Source: CAWUIO01 sp963922455 (GTDB lineage Bacteria > Bacteroidota > Bacteroidia > Cytophagales > Microscillaceae). Taken from it: DNA of 64,000 nt. Shown here in pieces: positions 16,210 through 25,175 of the stretch. Made by a program: the position numbers and the translations under genes. The notes below the pieces were generated by a model, which was given only the letters and a program-made list of their open reading frames with translations, was not told the origin of the DNA and did not search any database. How positions within the stretch are numbered: position 1 is the first letter of the stretch; every line of letters starts with the position of its first letter. The stretch is taken from assembly GCA_963922455.1 (NCBI GenBank), contig CAWUIO010000014.1, forward strand, positions 21,371 through 85,370, in the 5' to 3' direction.

Positions 16210-17040
16210 ATGGCGATTTCAGCAAAAGATGTTAACAAACTCCGACAAATGACCGGAGCCGGCATGATGGATTGTAAAAAAGCACTCGAAGAAGCCAATG
16301 GCGATTTTGATGAAGCCGTAACCATCCTGCGCAAGAAAGGACAAAAAATTTCAAGCAAGCGTGCCGATGTAGAAGCCAACGAAGGAGCCGTATTCGTAAA
16401 AACTTCCGATGACCAAAAAACTGGTATGGTGGTTTCCCTACGATGCGAAACCGACTTCGTAGCCAAAAACGAAGGCTTCGTTGAGTTAGGCCAAAAGCTA
16501 ATCGAATTAGCTCTAGATAAAAAACCCACCAACTTGGAAGAATTTGCCGCTATGGATATGGATGGCCTTTCTGTAAATGACCAAATCACCGAGTATATGG
16601 GCAAAATCGGTGAAAAAATCCAGCTTTCTAGTTTAGAAAGTGTAGATGCCGAAAAAGTAGTAAGCTATATTCACTCCAATAACAAAATTGCTGTTTTACT
16701 CGGCATGAATGGTGTAGGAAGCTCTGATGTAAGCGAAGTAGGCCGCGATATCGCTATGCAAGTAGCTGCCATGCGTCCGGTAGCTTTGGATAAAGACGGT
16801 GTGGATCCCGCAATCATAGAAAAAGAAATTGAAATCGGGAAAGAACAAGCCCGTCAAGAAGGTAAACCTGAAAATATTCTTGAGAAAATTGCGATGGGTA
16901 AGCTTAACAAGTTTTACAAAGAAAACACCTTGCTGAACCAGCAGTTTGTGAAAGATAGCAGCAAAACGATTACCCAATTGCTTAAAGACGTAAGTGGCGA
17001 TTTGAGTATCAATGAATTTAAGCGCGTAGAGATTGCTTAA
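16210..17040 (+). CDS. tsf: Elongation factor Ts
   Basis: 276 aa, normal length. The N-terminal UBA-like domain has VNKLRQMTGAGMMDCKKALEEANGDFDEA. The EF-Tu contact region has RCETDFVAKNEGF, and the core has HSNNKIAVLLGMNG and DIAMQVAAMRP. It exchanges GDP for GTP on EF-Tu. It follows rpsB as in most bacteria but with its own promoter and terminator. Confidence 0.97.
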   Translation: MAISAKDVNKLRQMTGAGMMDCKKALEEANGDFDEAVTILRKKGQKISSKRADVEANEGAVFVKTSDDQKTGMVVSLRCETDFVAKNEGFVELGQKLIELALDKKPTNLEEFAAMDMDGLSVNDQITEYMGKIGEKIQLSSLESVDAEKVVSYIHSNNKIAVLLGMNGVGSSDVSEVGRDIAMQVAAMRPVALDKDGVDPAIIEKEIEIGKEQARQEGKPENILEKIAMGKLNKFYKENTLLNQQFVKDSSKTITQLLKDVSGDLSINEFKRVEIA

Positions 17041-17065
17041 AAGCTAGATTCCCATTCACAAAGAA

Positions 17066-17100
17066 AACCCCGGAGCCGCCAAGGCGGCTCCGGGGTTTAT
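17066..17100 (+). terminator. Terminator behind tsf
   Basis: CCCCGGAGCCGCC and GGCGGCTCCGGGG form a perfect 13-bp stem with a two-base loop, followed by TTTATT. The A-rich left flank (AAGAAAA) may let it also serve the convergent lipoprotein gene. Confidence 0.92.
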
Positions 17101-17124
17101 TAATTTTATCAGGTCAGCTCTCAA

Positions 17125-18111
17125 TTACTGGATAATCTGTACTAATACCTCCATTTGAGCCACTCGGTTATCCTGAATACCTGTGATTGAGCTCACCAAA
17201 ACATACCCTTTAGCCCCAGCCGCATTCACAAAACTGTATACCGATCCCTGGGCTATTTCCTGGATAGCAGTACGAGAACCATCACTACCGTCGATATTAT
17301 TTTCCACCGCAGCCGAAGTTACATTATCCAAGCTAGTCAAAGTCTCGGCCAAGAAGCTTGTATTCGTCGCGTTGGCTCCCAAGGGGTTGTTAAAGTTGGC
17401 TCCGTCTCGGGCTCCTGGGGAAATCAGCACGGGCTTGGTAGCATTGGCCCCAGTAGCCGCCATATTGTTGGCATCGGTTACTCCAAACGTGATGTCAATC
17501 GCTTGCTGCTCATTGGCTGTCAAGGCCCCAGCCTCAGTATTGGTAAATACTCCAGTGGCTCCTAAGGCCGTGTTTAGATAACTACCTGTAGACGAAGCTT
17601 GGGCTCCTAAAGAAACCGTAACTTTGCTACGCAATAAAGGGAAAGCCCCTCCTCCTCCACCTTGTCCTTGGGCCGCCACGCGGTAGACATAGTTGGCCGT
17701 CGTAAATGTATTGGTATCATCATCCTTGGCTCTAAAAATAAGCGTTACCGAATCATCAACCGCCTCGGTTACCGGAAAACTATACGTAGCGCTGAAAGTG
17801 GTAGCATTGGTGGCCGGATTAGGTGTAACAACTACATCAGTAGCCGCCCCCCCATTGATAACGCGCTGTACTCCATAAATTTGGATGGTATCAGGAGCCG
17901 TAACTTCCACTGAAATACTAATCGTATCGCCCACCTCAAAGCGGTTGGTCGTATAACTTGCGTCCGGAGTAATGCTTACGGTTACCGGATCATCCACATC
18001 TGGAGTGGTCACCGGTGCCGGATCATCTTCACTACTACAGCTGCTAAAGCCAGCAACCATAGCTAGAAAAAGAACATGTAATAAAATTTGTTTTAGATTA
18101 TTCATTTTCAA
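17125..18111 (-). CDS. Secreted lipoprotein of unknown function
   Basis: 328 aa. Lipoprotein signal peptide with lipobox GFSSC at about residues 21-25, then an acidic low-complexity linker (SSEDDPAPVTTPDVDD). Residues 45-145 look like an immunoglobulin-like beta sandwich (SITPDASYTTNRFEVGDTISISV...VYRV). A Gly run (QGGGGGA) is at about 150, and a Thr/Ala/Asn-rich C-terminal domain ends in KGYVLVSSITGIQDNRVAQMEVLVQ. Probably a surface or outer-membrane lipoprotein. The start may be either Met1 or Met3. Function not recognised. Confidence 0.75.
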   Translation of the reverse strand: MKMNNLKQILLHVLFLAMVAGFSSCSSEDDPAPVTTPDVDDPVTVSITPDASYTTNRFEVGDTISISVEVTAPDTIQIYGVQRVINGGAATDVVVTPNPATNATTFSATYSFPVTEAVDDSVTLIFRAKDDDTNTFTTANYVYRVAAQGQGGGGGAFPLLRSKVTVSLGAQASSTGSYLNTALGATGVFTNTEAGALTANEQQAIDITFGVTDANNMAATGANATKPVLISPGARDGANFNNPLGANATNTSFLAETLTSLDNVTSAAVENNIDGSDGSRTAIQEIAQGSVYSFVNAAGAKGYVLVSSITGIQDNRVAQMEVLVQIIQ

Positions 18112-18200
18112 AGGGTTTTGTGATAAAAAATTAGATATGGTTCAAATGAATTTATGGCATTTCAAGACTTCTAACGCTACTTTACCCAGAATCGTATGGC

Positions 18201-18887
18201 TTATTTCAAGCTGAGTACGCTATCCAGGTCTTGGGCATTCATTCCGGGCCTAACTTTTGGGTTATACAACAAACGGATCAGCTTTCTATCCATTTCCGAA
18301 AAAGATTGAGTCCTTGTAAATTTGGAATAAAAAATACTATCACGATACCGGGGTGAATCTTTCATGAGCCCCAAGGCTTGGGTAAGTTCTTCTCGCAACA
18401 AATGCTTCCGGGTATCCATAGCTTTTAATCTTTGGGTATCCAGGTACATAGATCCTTCATATATTTCATATTGGGCATTGGAGCGCACGTAAAATAAAGC
18501 TAAATTCCGGATCCACGGACGACACGCCGGCTCATATTTTTGTACATACTCCTGAGCACTACCCAAAAATATTACAAAATTTGCCTCCTGACGACTACTT
18601 GCCCACTCTATTTGCAGGGGCTTTACCAGTTGATTCAATTCCTCGACAATTTCCCGTAGTATACGAGTAAGACTAGACGAAGCTTCTCCAGTCACATACA
18701 TTCTGGGGTTTTCTTTCCACTTCTGGATCAAAGGAGGGGATTTTTGGTGACTATATTCGCTGCCCAGCGCAACTTCTTTAAAATATACCAAGGTTTCGGG
18801 ACTTACCTCTTGGGCCCGCCCTAGGCTGGATAGCATGATAAAGCTCGCCAATAATAGTTTTCTTAGGAACATAGGGTATAGGGACAT
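18201..18887 (-). CDS. Secreted DUF2927-like protein
   Basis: 228 aa from the Met at 18887. The export signal (MFLRKLLLASF..., ending GRAQ) really begins at a Met at 18872; an upstream in-frame Met at 18917 adds residues that do not fit a signal peptide. The body carries the pattern KHLLREELTQALGLMKDSPRYRDSIFY, similar to DUF2927 proteins, which look like inactive or atypical relatives of zinc metalloproteases. No HExxH motif is present. The role is unknown. Confidence 0.72.
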   Translation of the reverse strand: MSLYPMFLRKLLLASFIMLSSLGRAQEVSPETLVYFKEVALGSEYSHQKSPPLIQKWKENPRMYVTGEASSSLTRILREIVEELNQLVKPLQIEWASSRQEANFVIFLGSAQEYVQKYEPACRPWIRNLALFYVRSNAQYEIYEGSMYLDTQRLKAMDTRKHLLREELTQALGLMKDSPRYRDSIFYSKFTRTQSFSEMDRKLIRLLYNPKVRPGMNAQDLDSVLSLK

Positions 18888-18945
18888 TCCTTTTGTATGG
18901 ACTTGTTTACCCCGCAAAAGGTTGCCTGATACATAGAAAAATTAT

Positions 18946-19087
18946 GGGGCTTCCCCGCGCTAAATGAAGACCCTAGCCGCTTGTACGAACCTAGCCGCGC
19001 GGGTCGGGCCGTCGGGCAAAGCCCCGAGCCGGCTCACGCACAAACCAGCGGCGGTCTCGGCCCCAAGGGGCTTCCGTCCCTAAGCCA
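18946..19087 (+). repeat. Dispersed GC-rich hairpin repeat, copy 5
   Basis: GGGGCTTCCCCGCGCT, then GCCGCGCGGGTCGGGC about 50 bases on, ACAAACCAGCGGCGG and the end CCGTCCCTAAGCCA. The second hairpin loop differs (TCTCGGCCCCAAGGGGCTT). It stands at the 5' side of the minus-strand DUF2927 gene. Outward pair with copy 6. Confidence 0.8.
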
Positions 19088-19164
19088 AAAAAGAGGCGGA
19101 AGGTAGAACCGCCCAGCAGTAAACACGTCTTAAGGCTTTACGCTGTTTTTCCCCGTGAACAAAG

Positions 19165-19596
19165 TCCCAGCTCCTTCTCTCTTCTCTCCTCTCTACTCTC
19201 TCTTCTTCTTCAGCTTTGAGGTGGAGTAGTATTTTGCTCTAGCCTACGTATCAAGCCCGCGGCCAGCGGCCGAAGCATTTCGTCACGAGCCTAGAAGCTG
19301 GCAACTGCGATGTCTTTAGCCATGAAAAATCCCGGTTCCCGCATCCCGGTTCCCAGCTCCTTCTCTCCTCTCTCCTCTCTACTCTCTCTTCTTCTTCAGC
19401 TTTGAGGTAGAGCGGTATTTTGCCCTAGCCTACGTATCCCAATCAGAGGAAACAGCGGCCGAAGCATTTCGTCACGAGCCCAAGGGCTTGCGACTGCGAT
19501 GTCTTTACCTATGAAAAAGTCCCGCCTCTCCCGGTTCCCGCCTCCCGCCTCCCAGCTCCTTCTCTCCTCTCTACTCTCTACTCTCTCTTCTTCTTC
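19165..19596. repeat. Tandem repeat of about 190 bp (two full units and a partial third)
   Basis: Units start at about 19165, 19351 and 19550, each with CCCAGCTCCTTCTCTC and a CT tract (CTCTCTACTCTCTCTTCTTC). They continue CAGCTTTGAGGT, GTATTTTGC, CTAGCCTACGTATC, CGGCCGAAGCATTTCGTCACGAGCC and GCGACTGCGATGTCTTT...ATGAAAAA. The third unit runs into the end of repeat copy 6 (TTCTTCTTCAGCTTAGGG), so the CT tract seems to belong to the same element system. No ORF is credible here. Confidence 0.8.
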
Positions 19597-19728
19597 AGCT
19601 TAGGGATGGAGCGGCCTGTTTGAGCTCGTGGGGGCCGGGCGGGGAAAGGCAGCGAGTAGCGAGAGCCCGACCCGCGCCCTCAAGCTACTTCCTTGAGGCC
19701 CCGGTCTCACCTAGCGCGGGGAAGCCCC
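19597..19728 (-). repeat. Dispersed GC-rich hairpin repeat, copy 6
   Basis: Reverse copy with the GGGGCTTCCCCGCGCT end at 19728, about 40 bases beyond the trxA terminator. It contains GCGCGGGTCGGGCTCTCGC, GAGCTCAAACAGGCCGCTC and CATCCCTAAGC, and a CT tract directly attached at 19563-19596. Confidence 0.85.
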
Positions 19729-19763
19729 AGATACTTTTTAGTACCAAGGAGTCTATCACTTAA

Positions 19764-19798
19764 TAAAAAAACCCGGTCTCCTTTCAGAAACCGGGCCC
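19764..19798 (-). terminator. Terminator of trxA
   Basis: On the minus strand GCCCGGTTTC-TGAAAG-GAGACCGGGT (19771-19796) forms a 10-position stem with one mismatch, followed by TTTTTTT (19764-19770). Confidence 0.85.
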
Positions 19799-19820
19799 TC
19801 CCTTTTTTTTAAATTAGAAA

Positions 19821-20129
19821 TTAAGCCGCCAAAAGCGTATCCAACTCTCTACGAAAATCGGCTTCACTACGGAAACCAGCGGCCCGCCACTTGATCTCTC
19901 CTTTGTCAAACAAAATAAAAGCCGGGATACCCCTTACCTGGTAAAACTCGGCCGCTTGGGGGTTCTTGTCAACATCTACTTTAACCACTTTCAATTTACC
20001 TTCATACGAACTGGCTAATGACTCCACTACTGGAGAAACGGCTTTACACGGACCACACCAGTCGGCATAAAAGTCTACTAACACGGGAGTTTCCGACTCA
20101 CGAATCATGTCCTGAAATGGCTTTTTCAT
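19821..20129 (-). CDS. trxA: Thioredoxin
   Basis: 102 aa, standard size, no signal peptide. Active site WCGPCK with Cys25 and Cys28, the conserved Asp19 before it (VLVDFYADWCGPCK), cis-Pro in RGIPAFILF, and KVDVDKNP. A general cytoplasmic disulfide reductase. Single gene with its own terminator, divergent from the peptidase gene. Confidence 0.93.
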   Translation of the reverse strand: MKKPFQDMIRESETPVLVDFYADWCGPCKAVSPVVESLASSYEGKLKVVKVDVDKNPQAAEFYQVRGIPAFILFDKGEIKWRAAGFRSEADFRRELDTLLAA

Positions 20130-20286
20130 ATTATTCTGATATTTTGATTTGATGATATATTTTCCCTAAAAAAGACCCGGATTAAGGCCCGGGAAAATTT
20201 CATTTATTTACTTTATCTTTATAACAATTATATCATTTCAATAAGTTCACAAGGGGTTCTCCCCCTAAGCTCAATCAATAATCTAG

Positions 20287-22464
20287 ATGAAAAAATTAAT
20301 TCTGTTTCTCTGGGTGCTTACCCTCCTGCCTCAAATAAGTTGCGCCCAGAGCACTTCGGGTAAAAAATTGGTAAGTCTGGAAGACGTATGGCAAAATTAT
20401 ACCTTTTATCCCCGAAGTGTCCGGGGTATCAATTGGATGAAAGATGGCCAATATTATACATCCAAGCAGGCAAACACCATCGTCAAACGCAATATTAGCA
20501 CCGGCCAGGTAGAAGAAACCCTATACCAAGGGGATGTAGCCTTTGATAGCTACTCCCTTAGCCCTCAGGAAGACCAGATCTTACTGGCCAATGAGGAAGA
20601 AAGCATTTATCGTCGCTCCTCGAAGGCCCATTTTTACGTGTATCAAATCCAAGGGAAAAAGATTCAGAAGTTGAGTGAAGGAGGAAAACAATCCTATGCC
20701 ACTTTTTCTCCCAATGGGGAACGGGTAGCCTTTGTACGAGAAAATAACTTGTATTTTCTCAATCTATCCGATATGAAAACCCAGACTATCACTCAAGACG
20801 GTAAGTTTAATTTCCTCATCCACGGAAGTACCGACTGGGTCTACGAAGAAGAGTTTTCCTTTGCCCAAGCCTTTTTCTGGTCGCCCGACAGTAAGAAAAT
20901 TGCCTTTTTCACCTTTGATGAAAGTGAAGTCAAGGAATACAATATGCAAAAATGGGAAGGGGCCGAGACTTCCTATCCTTATGATTACCGGTACAAGTAC
21001 CCGAAGGCGGGAGAAGCCAATTCTAAAGTATCCATCCACGTACATGATATCGAGTCGGGCAATACCACCCGCATGGATATCGGCCAGGAAACGGATATCT
21101 ACATCCCCCGGATCAACTGGACCCAAGACCCCAATTTGCTTTCCATCCGACGCATGAACCGCCTCCAAAATAAATTGGAAATCCTACACGCCAACGTTAA
21201 TACCGGAAAAACTCAAGTGATCCTCACGGAGACCAGCGATACCTACGTAGACCTTGACTTTACCGATGACTTGACTTATTTAGAAAATGGCCAAGAGTTT
21301 CTTCATACCAGCGAAAAAGACGGATACAAGCATATCTATTTGTATGACTTGCAAGGAAAACTGATCCGTCAACTTACCCAAGGCGAGTGGGAAGTGAGTA
21401 CCGTTTATGGAGTGGATGAAAAAAATAAGCTAGTCTATTTTAGCTCTACCGAAGTCTCTCCTCTGGAAAGGCAAATTTACGCTATAGGCTTAAACGGTAA
21501 GGGCAAAAAACAACTTTCCCAACGCGAGGGTACGCACCGTCCCAATTTCAGTCGGGACTTCAAGTACTACCTAGATAATTACAGTAGCCATACCCAAGTA
21601 CCCCAGGTTAGCTTGCATAAAGCCTCAGATGGCAAGCTTCTCAAAACTTTTGAAGACAATAGCGCTTTGGAAAAAACACTTAGTCAATACCAGATTAGTC
21701 CCAAAGAATACATGAGCCTTGATGTGGGCGATGGCCTCGCCCTCAATGCCTGGATGATCAAACCCAGCGACTTTCAAGCCTCTAAAAAATATCCCGTCTT
21801 GATGTTTGTCTATGGCGGTCCAGGTTCTCAGACGGTCACTAAATCTTGGGATGCCTTTAATTTTTTCTGGTACCAAACTTTGGCCGATAAAGGCTATATC
21901 ATCGTTAGCGTAGACAACCGGGGAACCGGAGCCCGAGGGGAGCAATTTAAAAAAATCACCTATGCTAACTTGGGTAAGTACGAGACCGAAGACCAAATTG
22001 CCGCCGCCAAGGCTTTGGCCAAGCTTCCCTACATCGATGCAGCGCGTATGGGTATCTGGGGTTGGAGTTATGGGGGCTATATGTCTTCCTTGAGCATCAT
22101 GCTAGGAAATGATGTCTTTAAAACGGCTATTGCCGTAGCTCCGGTAACTACTTGGCGTTTTTACGATACCATTTATACGGAGAGGTACCTCAAAAAACCC
22201 CAAGATAATCCGGATGGCTATGATAAATATTCCCCCATCAACCACGTGGAGAAGTTGAAAGGAAAATTCCTCTTGGTACACGGTACCGGTGATGATAATG
22301 TCCATTTCCAAAATTCGGTGGAACTACAAAATGCATTAATTGCGGCCGGGAAACAGTTTGATTCCTTTTATTACCCCAACCGGGCCCACGGAATATCTCG
22401 GGGACAAAACACCCGCTATCATCTATATCAAATGATGAGCGATTTTCTTGAGGAAAACCTCTAA
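20287..22464 (+). CDS. S9B-family dipeptidyl peptidase IV
   Basis: 725 aa. A signal peptide ends near ISCAQ (residues 19-23, possibly a lipobox). Residues about 40-480 are a beta-propeller containing the DPP IV substrate motif DWVYEEEF (about 190), whose two Glu residues bind the peptide N terminus. The C-terminal hydrolase domain has Ser594 (GWSYGGY), Asp669/670 (GTGDDNVHF) and His701 (RAHGIS), and the conserved SVDNRGTGARGEQFKK. It removes X-Pro dipeptides outside the cytoplasm, for peptide feeding. A SPOR-like gene follows after 15 bases. Confidence 0.93.
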   Translation: MKKLILFLWVLTLLPQISCAQSTSGKKLVSLEDVWQNYTFYPRSVRGINWMKDGQYYTSKQANTIVKRNISTGQVEETLYQGDVAFDSYSLSPQEDQILLANEEESIYRRSSKAHFYVYQIQGKKIQKLSEGGKQSYATFSPNGERVAFVRENNLYFLNLSDMKTQTITQDGKFNFLIHGSTDWVYEEEFSFAQAFFWSPDSKKIAFFTFDESEVKEYNMQKWEGAETSYPYDYRYKYPKAGEANSKVSIHVHDIESGNTTRMDIGQETDIYIPRINWTQDPNLLSIRRMNRLQNKLEILHANVNTGKTQVILTETSDTYVDLDFTDDLTYLENGQEFLHTSEKDGYKHIYLYDLQGKLIRQLTQGEWEVSTVYGVDEKNKLVYFSSTEVSPLERQIYAIGLNGKGKKQLSQREGTHRPNFSRDFKYYLDNYSSHTQVPQVSLHKASDGKLLKTFEDNSALEKTLSQYQISPKEYMSLDVGDGLALNAWMIKPSDFQASKKYPVLMFVYGGPGSQTVTKSWDAFNFFWYQTLADKGYIIVSVDNRGTGARGEQFKKITYANLGKYETEDQIAAAKALAKLPYIDAARMGIWGWSYGGYMSSLSIMLGNDVFKTAIAVAPVTTWRFYDTIYTERYLKKPQDNPDGYDKYSPINHVEKLKGKFLLVHGTGDDNVHFQNSVELQNALIAAGKQFDSFYYPNRAHGISRGQNTRYHLYQMMSDFLEENL

Positions 22465-22479
22465 ACTATTTTCTGGTAT

Positions 22480-23094
22480 ATGGTATCTATGAACCCTTAC
22501 CGGGTCCTAAGACCTGCTAGTCTTAGGGCTCTCTTCTGTTTTTTGTATATTCTGTGGGGGGGAGGCTTTATCCTGTACGCTCAAGAACTCAGCCCGGAGG
22601 AGGCCGCAGATATTCAAAATGAGCTCAAAATCATGCGCAAAGACCCGGTCATTTTACGTGATTTAAAAGATCGGGCCCAACTTTGGGATGCTACCCAAGC
22701 CCAAAAAGCCCAGGATTTAGATTCACTCAAAAACTACTTTGATTCCCTGGCCGACTCCCTCGTTTGGACTAATAATAGAGAAGATAGTCTAAAACCCGAG
22801 TACTATGCGCTCTTGAATGAGACGCGAAATGCCCGTTTGAATATCGTCTTCCGAATTCAGATCGGGATTTACCGGCAACATCCCTTGGATCGTTACCGGA
22901 GTGCCGGGCCGGCTTTTTTTATAGATCGAAGCCCTCAGGGCTTCAAAAGGTATATGATTGGCTTTTTCCGAAATTATTGGGAAGCCCGAAACTTTGATAA
23001 ATGGATCAAACGCTGGGGAGCCAAGTCTTATGTAGTGGGCTATCGGGACAATATCCGGGCCCGCTTGCTTACCCAACTCGTAGATTTTGAATAA
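22480..23094 (+). CDS. Secreted protein with C-terminal SPOR-like domain
   Basis: 204 aa. Export signal in residues 1-36 (ends LYAQ); Met4 is an alternative start. Residues about 40-115 are helical and charged. Residues 122-195 resemble a SPOR domain (VFRIQIGIYRQ, QGFKRYMIGFFRNYWEARNFDKWIKRWGAKSYVVGYRDN). Such domains bind denuded glycan strands of peptidoglycan. Probably an outer-membrane or periplasmic cell-wall protein. The similarity is by pattern only. Confidence 0.7.
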   Translation: MVSMNPYRVLRPASLRALFCFLYILWGGGFILYAQELSPEEAADIQNELKIMRKDPVILRDLKDRAQLWDATQAQKAQDLDSLKNYFDSLADSLVWTNNREDSLKPEYYALLNETRNARLNIVFRIQIGIYRQHPLDRYRSAGPAFFIDRSPQGFKRYMIGFFRNYWEARNFDKWIKRWGAKSYVVGYRDNIRARLLTQLVDFE

Positions 23095-23139
23095 ACCCAT
23101 ATTTCTGGCCAAGGCCAGAATGACCCAAACCCATTTTTT

Positions 23140-23409
23140 ATGCAAGTCACCCTAGAGATAAGCTTATATCCGCTGGATGCGGATAACTATGCCGAGGCTG
23201 TATTACAATTTTTGGCCCAACTCAAGCAGTACGAAGGACTGCAAATCGAGACCAATGGTATGAGTACCCAGGTTTTTGGGGAATACGAAACGGCTATGGC
23301 AGCGGTACAAACCGAAATGAAAAAAATATACGAAAAGGAGCAAGCCATCTTAGTAATGAAAGTGGCTAGAGGGGCACTTCGATATCGGGGAAGCGATTTG
23401 GCAAGCTAA
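23140..23409 (+). CDS. YkoF/thiamine-binding-like small protein
   Basis: 89 aa. The pattern VTLEISLYPL...LQFLAQLKQYEGLQIETNGMSTQVFGEYETAM matches the ferredoxin-like fold of the YkoF/DUF77 (MTH1187-like) thiamine-binding family, which bind thiamine pyrimidine-type ligands. Cytoplasmic. The ligand here is inferred from the family. Spaced 45 bases behind the SPOR gene. Confidence 0.75.
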   Translation: MQVTLEISLYPLDADNYAEAVLQFLAQLKQYEGLQIETNGMSTQVFGEYETAMAAVQTEMKKIYEKEQAILVMKVARGALRYRGSDLAS

Positions 23410-23502
23410 ACCCTGAAAAGATTTACAATTTTTGCCCACTTAAGTCGTAATAATTTTCGTTTCTCCCCGTATCTAGCAGTATATATCATACAATTAACCT
23501 AT

Positions 23503-24465
23503 ATGAACAAGATTACGAAAGCCAGCCTTGGCCTGGTGATGGGGCTTGTGTTCTTTCTTTTTGTGGCCTTTGCCCCGCAGCCCAAAAAATACCGTTTGGA
23601 ACTTAATCTCAAAAAAGGAGATGTCTTTCGGATGGAAGTACTCAGCGAACAAGATATTGTGCAAAATATCGAGGGCATGGAGCAAAAAACCAAGCAAAGC
23701 ATGCTGTTTGAGTATGTGTATGAAGTTTTGGATGTCAAAGACGATATCTACCTGACCCAGATAACCTACGAAAGGGTAAAAACCGATATGATGAGCCCCG
23801 GAATGGATCAAACCTATGATTCTGCCAACCCACCAGAAGAAATTTCGCCCTCATTGAAGGGGGTAGCTATGCTCGTGGGAAAATCCTTTACCCTTGAATT
23901 TAAAAAAGATGGGGAAGTACTCAAACTAGAGGGCTTAGACGCGATTTTTAATACCATGCTAGACAGCCTGGATATTGCCGATGAAACGATGAAAGAAACC
24001 TTTGCCGAACAAATGCGCAGTCAGTTTGGGGATGAGGCTATGAAAAAATCCATGGAAGGCATGCACCGGATCTACCCGGAAAAACCCGTAGCCATCGGGG
24101 AATCCTGGAAACGCACCTTGAATATTAGCTCCGGTCCGGTACCCATGCAGGTACAAAATGAATGGACCTTGCTGGCCGTAGAGGGAAATGAAGCCGTAAT
24201 CGGTATAAAGTCTAAAGTATTGCCCATCGATGGTGCCAAGCCCTTGGAAATGATGAATCTTAGTATCCGCTACGAAATTGAGGGCAGCCAAGAAGGAAAC
24301 ATTCGCCTACAAATGGAAAATGGGTGGACAAATGAATCGGTGATAAACCAAAAAATGGGAGGAGAGGTCGAGATGAGCGGGATGCTCAAGCTGGGCGCTC
24401 CCGAAGATACCAAACGTTGGCCTATCTCGTTTGTATCCACCTATTCTATTCGCCAATTGAAATAG
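23503..24465 (+). CDS. Exported DUF6263-like protein
   Basis: 320 aa. The N terminus has a hydrophobic signal or anchor (residues 6-26). The remainder is beta-rich with repeated long strands and the sequence YRLELNLKKGDVFRMEVLSEQDIVQNIEGMEQ, as in the DUF6263 group of Bacteroidota. It contains GESWKRT and a Met-rich central helix (DEAMKKSMEGMHRIYPEKP). Location probably periplasmic. The function is not known. Confidence 0.7.
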   Translation: MNKITKASLGLVMGLVFFLFVAFAPQPKKYRLELNLKKGDVFRMEVLSEQDIVQNIEGMEQKTKQSMLFEYVYEVLDVKDDIYLTQITYERVKTDMMSPGMDQTYDSANPPEEISPSLKGVAMLVGKSFTLEFKKDGEVLKLEGLDAIFNTMLDSLDIADETMKETFAEQMRSQFGDEAMKKSMEGMHRIYPEKPVAIGESWKRTLNISSGPVPMQVQNEWTLLAVEGNEAVIGIKSKVLPIDGAKPLEMMNLSIRYEIEGSQEGNIRLQMENGWTNESVINQKMGGEVEMSGMLKLGAPEDTKRWPISFVSTYSIRQLK

Positions 24466-24482
24466 TCTTCCTTAAAAATCTA

Positions 24483-24525
24483 AAAAAACATCCTTGAAGG
24501 CTCGCTCTCGGGGATGTTTTTTTTA
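24483..24525 (+). terminator. Terminator behind the DUF6263-like gene
   Basis: AAACATCC and GGATGTTT flank an 18-base middle that can pair further. TTTTTTT follows. It lies about 20 bases behind the stop codon. Confidence 0.75.
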
Positions 24526-24561
24526 ATCTCCTTGGCCAAAAATACATCTGTTCAAGGAAAT

Positions 24562-24691
24562 GGCTTAGGGATGGAGCGGCCTGTTTGAGCTCGCCGCTGG
24601 TCTTCGCGTGGGCCAGAGAGTAGCGAGAGCCCGACCCGCGCCGGTACCTTCGGGCAAGTTGCCCTGTACTTCTTAAGCGCGGGGAAGCTCC
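24562..24691 (-). repeat. Dispersed GC-rich hairpin repeat, copy 7
   Basis: Reverse copy. The GGAGCTTCCCCGCGCT end lies about 30 bases behind the stop of the minus-strand gene at 24721. Stem arms CCCGCGC/GCGCGGG, then CTCTCGCTACTCTCTGGCCC, GAGCTCAAACAGGCCGCTC, end CATCCCTAAGCC. Confidence 0.87.
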
Positions 24692-24720
24692 AAATCTCTA
24701 GACAGATTAGCGGCTTCTCC

Positions 24721-25110
24721 TTATTTTTTCTGGGTTTGGGGTTTCTTTCGTTCTAAGAAGAAATAACAGAGGACTTCATTCTTATCGGCATTGACTTTTT
24801 CGGTATCCATGCTACTACTCACAATTTTCCAGCCCCCTCTTTGGTATTCTATGATTAGCTTAATAATTGGGTTAAAATCGTAGTCTCCCTGGTGGGCATA
24901 CGTATTGATGGCGAGTTCTTCTTGGAGAAAGCTCTTCCCATTAATACTGATATGGGCTATCAAACTCCTCGAGTCGGCATCTTCTCTAACCACAATTGTC
25001 ATAAATTCAGACTCTTCTGAAGGCTGAATACTCCGAAAGCTCCAAAAGGAAATTAAGGCCAAAAGGGATAAACCCATCAGGCTTGCGTAGGAAAGGAAGT
25101 GATTCTTCAT
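24721..25110 (-). CDS. Hypothetical membrane-anchored protein, 129 aa
   Basis: One hydrophobic segment at about residues 8-25 (SYASLMGLSLLALISFWSF), then an exported domain with beta-strand patterns (EFMTIVVREDADSRSLIAHISINGKS, IIKLIIEYQRGGWKIVSSSM, EVLCYFFLERKK). No family recognised. Small Bacteroidota proteins of this layout often lie singly on the chromosome. Confidence 0.6.
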   Translation of the reverse strand: MKNHFLSYASLMGLSLLALISFWSFRSIQPSEESEFMTIVVREDADSRSLIAHISINGKSFLQEELAINTYAHQGDYDFNPIIKLIIEYQRGGWKIVSSSMDTEKVNADKNEVLCYFFLERKKPQTQKK

Positions 25111-25175
25111 AAATTCATTGATTCAGGGCCCATAAAGTACTAGAATTAACGAAATTCTTGGCCATCGGTTTGCTT

